Shown here: positions 47,300 to 54,554 of the stretch, one piece after another
Numbering within the stretch: the first letter of the stretch is position 1
How the letters are laid out: each line of letters opens with the position of its first letter
NCBI RefSeq assembly: GCF_945881795.1
Contig: NZ_CAMCVG010000004.1
Coordinates: forward strand, 1-55,210
DNA: 55,210 nucleotides
DNA from: Rhodoferax sp. OV413
GTDB lineage: Bacteria > Pseudomonadota > Gammaproteobacteria > Burkholderiales > Burkholderiaceae_C
Reading direction: 5' to 3'
Notes under the pieces: generated by a model
What the model was told of the DNA's origin: nothing
Seen by the model: only the letters and a program-made list of their open reading frames with translations
The model's database searches: none
Translations under genes and position numbers: made by a program

Positions 47300-48528
47300 A
47301 ACACTCCCAGCGACTCAAAGCGTCCGTTCAAGAGCGCGGTGCTGTCGGCCCCCATCCAGTCCTGCATCAGCGTGGCATACACACGGCGGAAGTCCACCGT
47401 GTGCCGCATGTTGCCTTCGGCGTTAAGCCGGGTCCAGTCCGGCGCCTGCCCGTAGTGCCCGCCTTTGACAGGCTGCCCGATCAGGTAGACATGGTTCGCG
47501 GTGCCGTGGTCGGTGCCCAGGCTGGTGTTTTCAGCGGGGCGCCGGCCGAACTCGGAATACACCATCACCGTCACATCCTTCTCGCGTCCGATGCGCTTCA
47601 TGTCCTGGAGGAATCCCGACACGCTGTCTGACACGTACGACAGCAAGCGCTGATGCACCTCTGCCTGGTGTACGTGGGTGTCAAACGCGTTGTGGCGGTA
47701 GGAAGTCTGGTAAATCCGCGCGGGCAGGCGGGCCTCAATCATGGCCGCCACCTTGGGCAGGTCCAGAGAAATAATGCCGTAATCCACCGGCGACTTGTAG
47801 TTGCTCCAGGCCTCGCGCACCTGCACCGAGGCCTGCCGCGCGCTCTGGGCCACATCTTCCAGGTACTTCTGGGCTGCGTTGGCGGCCAACACCCGTTCGC
47901 CGCTGCCCTGGTCCAGTAACTCACGGCTCTGAAACAGACCCTTGCGGCCGAATCGCTCGGGGTCATCAAACACCACCGGCACATGGCGCGCAGAGCGCAC
48001 CGCCAAAGACTGGCGCTCGTCGATGTTGATCAGGAAGTTGGGCGTGAGTGAGGGATCAATGGCGTCTGCCAAACGGCCCAGCCATCCGTAAGGCTCGCCC
48101 GTGTTGGGCGCGCCGGTGTGCCAGTAGGCAGCCGAGGTGAAGTGGGAATACGAAGGGTTGTCGTACCCACAGCCGTGCACCACTGCCATTTGCCCGTTTT
48201 TATAGAGCCGCTCAAAACCCGACATGCCGGGGTTAAAGCCGTGCATGCTGTCGATCTTTCGCAGCCTGGCCGCGGGGATGCCGAGATTGGGGCGCAGCCG
48301 GTAATAGTTGTCGTCGCCGTAAGGCACGAGGGTATTGAATCCATCGTTGGCGCCGGTCAGCTCCACCACGACCAATATGCGCTCGCTCGCAGCGCCTTGC
48401 TCCGCGTGCTTCGCTGCGTGAAGTGGCAGAGCCGCATGCAGCGGCAGGGCTGCGCTGAGGCTCATGCCGCCCAGCGCCTGCAAGAGCTGGCGGCGGGAGA
48501 CAGCGTGGGGGTGGGAGAAATGACGCAT
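47287..48528 (-). CDS. DUF1501 family exported protein
   Basis: Sulfatase-like fold family always found beside DUF1800. It has a twin-arginine leader (SRRQLLQALGGMSLSAALP) followed by a duplicated short ALPLHAALPLHAAKH stretch, so the protein is exported folded. MVYSEFGRRPAENTSLGTDHGTANHVYL, in pieces, is the family's most conserved block. Function unknown; cell-surface or developmental roles have been suggested in other bacteria. 413 aa; three bases after the DUF1800 stop. Confidence 0.9.
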   Translation of the reverse strand: MRHFSHPHAVSRRQLLQALGGMSLSAALPLHAALPLHAAKHAEQGAASERILVVVELTGANDGFNTLVPYGDDNYYRLRPNLGIPAARLRKIDSMHGFNPGMSGFERLYKNGQMAVVHGCGYDNPSYSHFTSAAYWHTGAPNTGEPYGWLGRLADAIDPSLTPNFLINIDERQSLAVRSARHVPVVFDDPERFGRKGLFQSRELLDQGSGERVLAANAAQKYLEDVAQSARQASVQVREAWSNYKSPVDYGIISLDLPKVAAMIEARLPARIYQTSYRHNAFDTHVHQAEVHQRLLSYVSDSVSGFLQDMKRIGREKDVTVMVYSEFGRRPAENTSLGTDHGTANHVYLIGQPVKGGHYGQAPDWTRLNAEGNMRHTVDFRRVYATLMQDWMGADSTALLNGRFESLGVFAGT

Positions 48529-48531
48529 GGC

Positions 48532-50397
48532 TTAACCCAGTTGGTAGGCGGGCAGGGAAAGAATGACGTGCAGAAGATTGCGCAGGGCGTCTTCCATGTA
48601 GCTGTCAGCCCGCGCCAAATCGCCGGTGCCCAGGTCTTCGGTCAGCAGGAGCGCGAGCTTTTGGCGCACGCCCTCGGGCACCGGCGCCGACATAAACCGC
48701 AGCAGCAAGTGGTCCACGGCTTCTGCCGCGGTCTTGCACTGCGCCTGCCGCATCATCTGCGTGAGGCTGATCTGCGCGGTATCCCGCGGTATAGGCTTGA
48801 CCTTTTCAATGGCCTTGCGCCAGGCGTGGTAGCTGGCCAGACGGGTGTTGAAATCTTCTTCGCGGTCCACCTGCAAGGGCACAACCTTTTCCCCCATGGT
48901 CTTGCCCTCGGGCATGGTCGCGGTGCTGATGTCCATGCCACGCGCGAGTTTGTCGGCCACCGGAACAATCTGGTACAGCCCCCGGGGCACGCGATCGTTC
49001 GCCACAAAATCAATCGGCGGAAAAACCATGTCGTACATCACGTTGCCCCGCGCCAACAACAGGCCCGGCGTAATCCAGCTGCGGCCGTGGGCCCAGCCGG
49101 CCACGTTGGGCGGGTAAAACAGTTTCTGGCCCAGCAGTTCGGTCTGGTCATTGAAATCCGGCAGGCCCGGCACCGCGGTGATCCCGGCCTTTTTGTAGGT
49201 CGAAATCAGCAGCTCCACCGGCGGCTTGATACGCGTGGCGCGGGAGGCTGCGCTGTAAAAGTCGCGGGAGAGCAGCAGCGTCTCCATGAAGACGGCAATG
49301 TCGTAATTCGCATCGCGCAGCACCCGGCCCCACTGCTGCGCAAGCGCCGGAGACAGGTCTTCGCACACAAAAAACCGGTACAGCTTGCCCGCCAGAAAGT
49401 CAGCGGTCGCCGGCTGGGCCAGCAGGATGTCGACCACCTGCTCGCCATCAAAATTACCCGTGCGGCCCAGCACCGTCTTGGCACTGTCGTCATGCTGGTC
49501 GGGGTTCACCACAAAGCGCAGGTCCTTGTAGTTCCAGCCTGTGAATGCGCGGGCTGTTTCCTGGATGTCGCGCTCGGTGTAATGGCCCACGCCCATGGTG
49601 AATAACTCCATCACCTCCCGGGCAAAGTTCTCGTTGGCCGCGCCCTTGACGTTCACCCCCGCATCCAGATAGGAGAGCATGGCCGGATCGCGCGCCACCG
49701 CCAGCATCAGGCTGCGGAAGTCGCTGTTGGCATGGGCGCGCAGGGTCTCGTTTTGCAACTGCATCTTGCGGAAATCCCGCACCTTTTCTTCGCTGGTGGC
49801 GAAGTGACCGTGCCAAAACAGGGTGAGCTTTTCCTGCAGGGGGCGCGGCGTGGTGAGCATGCGATTGGCCCACCAATAGCCCAGGCGCTGTGTCTCCAGG
49901 CGCGAAGCGCGCAGCCAATACAAATAACGGTCTGCCACCTGTTGCGCGCGGCGGTTTCCCGCCGGCTTGACCTTCACCCCCAGCGCCTCGCCCGTGGCCT
50001 TGGCCAGGTCGGTGGCGGCGGGCCGCGAGCTGGCAAAGGGCTCCAGACCGTCGTCGTGCGCCTGGGATGCCTCGAAGGGCACAAACACATCGGGCACACG
50101 CTGGTAGCGCACCAGGCTGCGCACCGCCTGCTCAGGCGTCAGCCGTGCCAACTGCGCGACCTCCTGCGGCGTGCCGCCAAAGCCGGCGCGCTCCAGCAGG
50201 TGGCGCGCCATGGTGGCATTCCACTGCGCGGCCGGCAATGGCTTTAGCGCATCAGGATCGTCAGCCTGCGGGCCCTGTGCCCAAGCGGAACCGAACAGGC
50301 ATATCGCCAGCCACAAAGGCCCAAAGCGCCGCAGCGCTTTCATCAACGACCCAGCCAACGCCCCGATCATCCCCAACACTTCCGGACAGGACTTCAT
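48532..50397 (-). CDS. DUF1800 family exported protein
   Basis: 621-aa secreted protein; hydrophobic N-terminus (FGPLWLAICLFGSAWAQG) is a Sec signal. Marks: LLERAGFGGTPQEVAQLARLTPEQAVRSLV, in pieces, KLTLFWHGHFATSEEKVRD, NENFAREVMELFTMGVGHYTERDIQETARAFTGW, in pieces. The start at ATG 50397 overlaps the GntR stop (ATGA); an internal ATG at 50343 (MKALRRFG) could equally be the true start and would give a shorter signal. Pairs with DUF1501. Confidence 0.9.
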   Translation of the reverse strand: MKSCPEVLGMIGALAGSLMKALRRFGPLWLAICLFGSAWAQGPQADDPDALKPLPAAQWNATMARHLLERAGFGGTPQEVAQLARLTPEQAVRSLVRYQRVPDVFVPFEASQAHDDGLEPFASSRPAATDLAKATGEALGVKVKPAGNRRAQQVADRYLYWLRASRLETQRLGYWWANRMLTTPRPLQEKLTLFWHGHFATSEEKVRDFRKMQLQNETLRAHANSDFRSLMLAVARDPAMLSYLDAGVNVKGAANENFAREVMELFTMGVGHYTERDIQETARAFTGWNYKDLRFVVNPDQHDDSAKTVLGRTGNFDGEQVVDILLAQPATADFLAGKLYRFFVCEDLSPALAQQWGRVLRDANYDIAVFMETLLLSRDFYSAASRATRIKPPVELLISTYKKAGITAVPGLPDFNDQTELLGQKLFYPPNVAGWAHGRSWITPGLLLARGNVMYDMVFPPIDFVANDRVPRGLYQIVPVADKLARGMDISTATMPEGKTMGEKVVPLQVDREEDFNTRLASYHAWRKAIEKVKPIPRDTAQISLTQMMRQAQCKTAAEAVDHLLLRFMSAPVPEGVRQKLALLLTEDLGTGDLARADSYMEDALRNLLHVILSLPAYQLG

Positions 50398-51086
50398 GAT
50401 TTCCCTCGTGTAATTGGGGGCAGATCAGGCGTTTTGCCGCCGAGGCGCGCCACCATGAATCCCGCCGCGTGCATCAAATGGTTTCGTACCAGCGACTCGG
50501 CCAGATCGCCGTCGCCGGCCGCAATGGCTTTGAGCATGGCTTCGTGCTCGTCCCAGATGTCGCGCGGCTTTTCATCCTGGTTCAGCACCGCACCCATCAC
50601 ACGCTGGGTGTGGGTCAGGTGCGTCTCGAGGGCGGGCGCGATCAGCGGGTTGCCCGAGAGCGCATAGATAAACGCGTGCAGGCGCATGTCGGCGTCAATC
50701 ATCTTGGCAACCGCGCCGGCCTCCACCGCCTTGCGCCCCGCGGCAATCAGGGGCGGCCCTTCCTTGGCGGCGCGCGCGGCACCCAGCTCAGCTGCACGGC
50801 GGGCAGCCAGCCCCTCAATCACAGCGCGAATGTCATACATCTGGCGCACAAAGTCTGGGTCCAGGGGCGCCACCAGCAGCCCGCGGCCCGGGGCGTCTTG
50901 CAGCACGCCCTGATTGCGCAACAGCGCCAGCGCCTGCTGCACCGGCTGGCGGGATACGCCCAGCGACTGGGCAATTTGCTCTTGAATGATCCGCTCACCA
51001 GCCGGCATGGCCCCCGAGGCGATTTCTTCCAGAATGGCGTCGCGCACCTGCTCAACCAGGTTGGGTTGGATAACCAGTGTCTTCAT
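50394..51086 (-). CDS. GntR-family transcriptional regulator (FCD domain)
   Basis: Winged-helix DNA-binding N-terminus (EQVRDAILEEIASGAMPAGERI-IQEQIAQSLGVSRQPVQQAL) followed by an FCD effector domain with three possible metal-binding histidines. 230 aa. It is first in the DUF1800-DUF1501 transcription unit, overlapping by 4 bases, so it probably senses a small carboxylate-like ligand and controls this operon. Divergent from the mutS remnant. Confidence 0.92.
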   Translation of the reverse strand: MKTLVIQPNLVEQVRDAILEEIASGAMPAGERIIQEQIAQSLGVSRQPVQQALALLRNQGVLQDAPGRGLLVAPLDPDFVRQMYDIRAVIEGLAARRAAELGAARAAKEGPPLIAAGRKAVEAGAVAKMIDADMRLHAFIYALSGNPLIAPALETHLTHTQRVMGAVLNQDEKPRDIWDEHEAMLKAIAAGDGDLAESLVRNHLMHAAGFMVARLGGKTPDLPPITRGKS

Positions 51087-51093
51087 GAATTCA

Positions 51094-51106
51094 GAATATC
51101 AAATTC
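51094..51106. promoter_or_regulatory. Candidate GntR operator
   Basis: GAAT-atcaa-ATTC, a small inverted repeat 7 bases upstream of the GntR start. It lies where the start-proximal promoter should be. Only the position and symmetry support it. Confidence 0.35.
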
Positions 51107-51217
51107 AAACAGTGTAGCCCCGCGCGATCGCCTCCCTGCCCTGACCCATCTCTGGCTGGGAGACAATGTGCCTCCCCTCCCTCCCTGCCCGTCTTGTTAT
51201 CGAATGTAGGTACGTCC

Positions 51218-51313
51218 TTGAGTTCCAGCGAGAAAATCACCGCCCCGGGCCCTCAGGCCGCCGCCGCGCAGCACACGCCGATGATGGCCCAATACCTCGG
51301 GGGTATTTTGTAA
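51218..51313 (+). pseudogene. mutS: 5' remnant of mutS, interrupted by the island
   Basis: From TTG 51218 the frame reads LSSSEKITAPGPQAAAA then QHTPMMAQYL, then GGIL and stop TAA at 51311. HTPMMAQYL is the strongly conserved start of MutS, normally followed at once by LKAQHP...FYRMGDFYELF; none of that follows. A weak Shine-Dalgarno (TAGG near 51207-51210) precedes it. The rest of mutS is therefore either past the island, beyond the window, or lost. The reading frame is open further upstream, so the true start is uncertain. Confidence 0.75.
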
Positions 51314-51463
51314 GGCCCTATTTATGCGGGTTTAGGGGATTTGAAAATTTTCAGTCACCCCTTAGTGCGCTTCAGGAAGCAGATACTTTAGGACACTTTG
51401 GGAAGCACTCGGCGTTGCGTTCTAAGCTTACCAGACCCACTTCAAAGGCGGAGAATACAGCCC
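51299..51463. other. Left junction and non-coding end of the island
   Basis: Starts where MutS homology stops (about 51299) and is visibly AT-richer than the chromosome to the left. Contains AATACC-TCGGG-GGTATT (51291-51307), an inverted repeat across the junction that could be the recombination core, and short direct repeats such as ACTTT. No gene of its own is seen. The attachment site should recur at the right end of the island, beyond the window. Confidence 0.45.
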
Positions 51464-51904
51464 ATGGATGACAAAGTAACCCGCCTAAAAACGCCCGAAG
51501 AATGTGCCATCTTCATCGAGAACGTGGGGGCCAAATTTCCTGATCTGGCAGCACAAGCAAGGCGTCGATCCGTCGAGCTTAAAGCCTCATCCAAAGGAGC
51601 AACTAATGACGCCGAACGCGAAGCCTTGGAGGCTATCTATGCCGTTGAAGAAGTGATGACCCAACGCAACGGTAAAAAGACGCATGCATCACGCACGTGG
51701 CAAAGCATTCAAAGGCACGGCATCTTGCAAACCGTGGAAAGGGTTGTGGCAAGAAACAAGCCCACTGATGCCTATGAGGCTTTGGTCGAAATGGGCATGG
51801 ATGACTTCACCTTTGAAGCGGTGGTGACCCAACACCCCGAACACTTTGCACCTGAAACTCTTGCCATTGCCAAGAAGCGTCTTGCTGAGCTTCAAGCCGG
51901 ATGA
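51464..51904 (+). CDS. 146-aa unknown protein of a mobile-island type
   Basis: Starts ATG 51464 (MDDKVTRLKTPEECAIFIENVG). Entirely helical-looking, without membrane or signal segments. Conserved-looking parts include ARRRSVELKA, EALEAIYAVEEV, KKTHASRTWQSIQRHGIL and DDFTFEAVVTQHPEHF. I recall close relatives carried on genomic and defence islands, but no function. It is the first gene of the island after the mutS junction and is followed by 247 bases of non-coding DNA, so it is probably monocistronic. Confidence 0.8.
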   Translation: MDDKVTRLKTPEECAIFIENVGAKFPDLAAQARRRSVELKASSKGATNDAEREALEAIYAVEEVMTQRNGKKTHASRTWQSIQRHGILQTVERVVARNKPTDAYEALVEMGMDDFTFEAVVTQHPEHFAPETLAIAKKRLAELQAG

Positions 51905-52151
51905 TGACAGGTTGGGCTCACTTCAGCCCAGTCTCTAAGTTCGTCGTCGTCTTCTTCTCGGTTAAGGGGCTCTCAACTATCGAAGCATCTGTTAGACACA
52001 ACCAATCATTCCCGCATTGAACGTCACAAAAACCTCCTGTGTGGAGGGCCTCACGAACTGCATATGCCCACTTATAAGTTGATATGGGTCTTGGCAGGCA
52101 TTTTGTATCTAAAAAATGGCGATAAGATGAGGTCAGCGGAGGAAAAAAGCC
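51905..52151. other. Intergenic region with candidate promoter
   Basis: A weak TGGGCT-cacttc-AGCCCA hairpin near 51912-51929 may end the preceding transcript. TTGATA at 52079-52084 and a downstream T/A-rich block (TTGTAT 52103-52108) could be a poor promoter. Otherwise nothing is recognised. Confidence 0.3.
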
Positions 52152-52301
52152 ATGTCATGGCACCATAAAAAACACGCTAAACGAGTGGAACGCCTCAGAA
52201 ACAGCACCGTGCAGACACTGTTGGCATTGACATGGGACGACTTGTATCTTGATTCCGGCAGAGCAACCGAGTGTTGCCCAATTCTCAACACTGGGGCTTG
52301 A
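52152..52301 (+). CDS. Possible 49-aa ORF overlapping the helicase start
   Basis: ATG 52152 follows GGAGG at 52138-52142 with 9-base spacing, the best ribosome site near the helicase. It reads MSWHHKKHAKRVERLRNSTV and ends TGA 52301, 53 bases into the helicase frame. N-terminal third is His/Lys/Arg-rich, with no recognised family. It may be a leader that brings ribosomes to the TTG start of the helicase, or, if a frameshift occurs, an N-terminal extension of it. Confidence 0.4.
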   Translation: MSWHHKKHAKRVERLRNSTVQTLLALTWDDLYLDSGRATECCPILNTGA

Positions 52302-54354
52302 TGCCCACTACCGCACAGGCGAACGCGACCCTGTGGGCGGCTTTTACCAGCCGTGTTTGAGTGCTGCGATTCGGTATTCCAGAGCTGTTGGCTACTTTAG
52401 AAGCAGCATTTTTAGCATTGTTGGGCGTCCCTTTTTGGAGTTTGCTCGGCGTGGCGGCACAGCCCGGTTGGTTTGCTCCCCGTCGATCACCGAGGATGAT
52501 GCTCAAGCCATTGCCTCTGGATACCTAAGCCGGGATGATGCCATTGCTCAAGCACTCGATCGTGACCTTCAAGAGCTTTTGTCTGAACCTGCACTGGAAT
52601 CACGCACCAAACTGCTGGCCACATTGATTGAATGCGGCTCTCTCGACATCCGCTTAGCCGTCAGAAGCAACGGCACTGGCATCTATCACGAGAAGATTGG
52701 CATCTTCACTGACGGAGTCGGAGAACGGGTGAGCTTTATTGGCTCCTCCAATGAAACCTGGAGTGCCTGGCACACCCAAGGCAACCACGAATCCATTGAA
52801 GTGTTTCGAGAGTGGGTTAGCTCCGCAGAATCAGAGCGAGTGCAAACCCATGCAGCCCACTTTGAGCGGCTGTGGGATGGACTTGTCATCGGTGTGGACA
52901 CCGTTGCATTCCCTGAGGCACAACGCAAAAAGCTTTTAACCACTGCCACAAACTCCTTGGACGATGTGGATGTGGACTTTCCTGATGAGCCGATTGCCCC
53001 TGCCTCTAGGCGACGCTCACCCATGGAGCACCAACTTGCTGCCATTGCCGCTTGGGAGGCGGCGGGCCGTCATGGAGTGTTTGAACATGCCACTGGAAGT
53101 GGCAAGACCTTTACGGCCATTACAGCCATAAAGAAGCATCTGGCCTCTGATCAACCTGCCATCGTATTGGTGCCAAGCCAGCTTTTGCTTGAACAGTGGC
53201 GTCGAGAGATCGAGGAAGAAATCCCTGACTCCACGATCCTGATGTGCGGTGGCGGTCACACGAAATGGAAAACAAACGGAAAGCTTAGGGCTCACACCAG
53301 TCCTGACCTTGGCATGAATCGAATTGTGCTTTCGACCATGCAAACAGCAGCGACTGACACCTTTATCAATGGTGTCTATGGTGGCGACCACCTTCTTATC
53401 GTGGCTGATGAGATTCATCAAATTGGTAGCCCATTCAACGCAAGAGCCATGGCCATTCAGACAGGTGCAGCCCTTGGGTTGTCCGCTACGCCTATTCGAT
53501 ATGGAGACCCAGAGGGAACAGCCAACATCTTCAAACGATTTGGTCCAGTGCTTCCGCCCCCAATTACTCTTCAAAACGCCATCGACTCAGGCAGGTTGGT
53601 CAATTACGAATACCACCCTCACCCGGTGCACTTGAGTGAGGATGAGGCAGAGCGATGGAAGAAGCTCACAAAGCAAATCAGCTTTGAGCTTGCCAAGAGC
53701 AAAAAGGCCGTCAATGGCAACGGAGGCTTGACCGACAAAGCCAAAATGCTTTTGATCCAACGCTCAAGAATTGCCAAGAAAGCTCAAGTGAAGCCGGGTT
53801 TGGCCGCAGGAATCATTTGCAAAGAGTATGAACCCGGTCAGCGTTGGCTTGTCTATTGCGAAGACTCGGATCAACTTAGTGAAACCATGGGACTGCTCAC
53901 GGACGGCGGCCTTCACCCGATTGAGTATCACTCAGGGATGGAAGGAGACCGCCCCGCAGCACTGGAGTGGTTCACTCGCTTTGGTGGTGTCTTAGTGTCC
54001 ATCAATTGTTTGGATGAAGGCATTGACATCCCGGCAGTGAGCCACGCATTCATCTTGGCTTCCTCACAAAACCCCAGACAATTCATTCAGCGGCGTGGGC
54101 GAGTCTTACGCAAGTCTGGACAAAAACTGCTGGCTGTCATTCATGACGCCATCGTTGTGCCTGTTGACGCTGAGAATGAACCTGAACAAATTGCACTGCT
54201 GAAAGCCGAGATGATTCGAGCACTTCAGTTTGCTGACGCTGCACTCAATAAAGGTGCAGGCTCCCGCCTACGCTCACTGGCTCTGTCCATGGGCATCACG
54301 ATTGATGAGGCCCCTAACGCGGGCATCGAAGATGAAGGAGATGAAAAAGAATGA
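52249..54354 (+). CDS. PLD-like nuclease / DEAD-box helicase fusion
   Basis: 701 aa. N-terminal phospholipase-D domain with a single HKD-like motif: HEK at residues 147-149, then GSSNE at 165-169 (the paired Asp is one residue displaced from canonical spacing). After residue 260 a superfamily 2 helicase: ATGSGKT near 281 (Walker A), VADEIHQIG near 387 (DEIH box), GLSATP, and QFIQRRGRVLR near 614 (motif VI). Proteins of this domain pair are common in DNA-defence loci. Only TTG 52249 fits as start because a stop lies in frame just upstream. The stop overlaps the next gene by 4 bases. Confidence 0.9.
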   Translation: MIPAEQPSVAQFSTLGLDAHYRTGERDPVGGFYQPCLSAAIRYSRAVGYFRSSIFSIVGRPFLEFARRGGTARLVCSPSITEDDAQAIASGYLSRDDAIAQALDRDLQELLSEPALESRTKLLATLIECGSLDIRLAVRSNGTGIYHEKIGIFTDGVGERVSFIGSSNETWSAWHTQGNHESIEVFREWVSSAESERVQTHAAHFERLWDGLVIGVDTVAFPEAQRKKLLTTATNSLDDVDVDFPDEPIAPASRRRSPMEHQLAAIAAWEAAGRHGVFEHATGSGKTFTAITAIKKHLASDQPAIVLVPSQLLLEQWRREIEEEIPDSTILMCGGGHTKWKTNGKLRAHTSPDLGMNRIVLSTMQTAATDTFINGVYGGDHLLIVADEIHQIGSPFNARAMAIQTGAALGLSATPIRYGDPEGTANIFKRFGPVLPPPITLQNAIDSGRLVNYEYHPHPVHLSEDEAERWKKLTKQISFELAKSKKAVNGNGGLTDKAKMLLIQRSRIAKKAQVKPGLAAGIICKEYEPGQRWLVYCEDSDQLSETMGLLTDGGLHPIEYHSGMEGDRPAALEWFTRFGGVLVSINCLDEGIDIPAVSHAFILASSQNPRQFIQRRGRVLRKSGQKLLAVIHDAIVVPVDAENEPEQIALLKAEMIRALQFADAALNKGAGSRLRSLALSMGITIDEAPNAGIEDEGDEKE

Positions 54355-54554
54355 CCACCGATAACGATCAAGACATGGCTTTAGCCGCCCTGCGGTCCGC
54401 TTCTGCTGACGTAGAGGCCACTTTGCCGGAGAGCTTTGTTGCGGCCACCTATGCCATTCAACGCCGCCATCAATTCAATCAGGATCAAACAGCCTCGCTG
54501 CACGACCTGGAGAAGCTTGTGGAAGATCACCTAGGGCAAGGAGAAGCAAAATGA
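54351..54554 (+). CDS. 67-aa acidic protein within the helicase-ATPase operon
   Basis: Starts MTTDNDQDMALAALRSASAD; acidic, helical, without membrane segments. ATGA overlaps on both sides show it is translated with its neighbours and in similar amounts, so it may be a subunit or adapter. I do not recognise a family. Confidence 0.75.
   Translation: MTTDNDQDMALAALRSASADVEATLPESFVAATYAIQRRHQFNQDQTASLHDLEKLVEDHLGQGEAK

Noticed and set aside
51291-51307. AATACC-GGTATT hairpin as an intrinsic terminator
   Set aside because: Only six pairs and a T tract of three to four; it spans the mutS/island junction and is more useful as a possible recombination core.
51166-51471. 101-codon open frame starting MCLPSLPARL
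   Set aside because: Different frame over the mutS remnant and the junction; no family features, and the MutS motif is in another frame.
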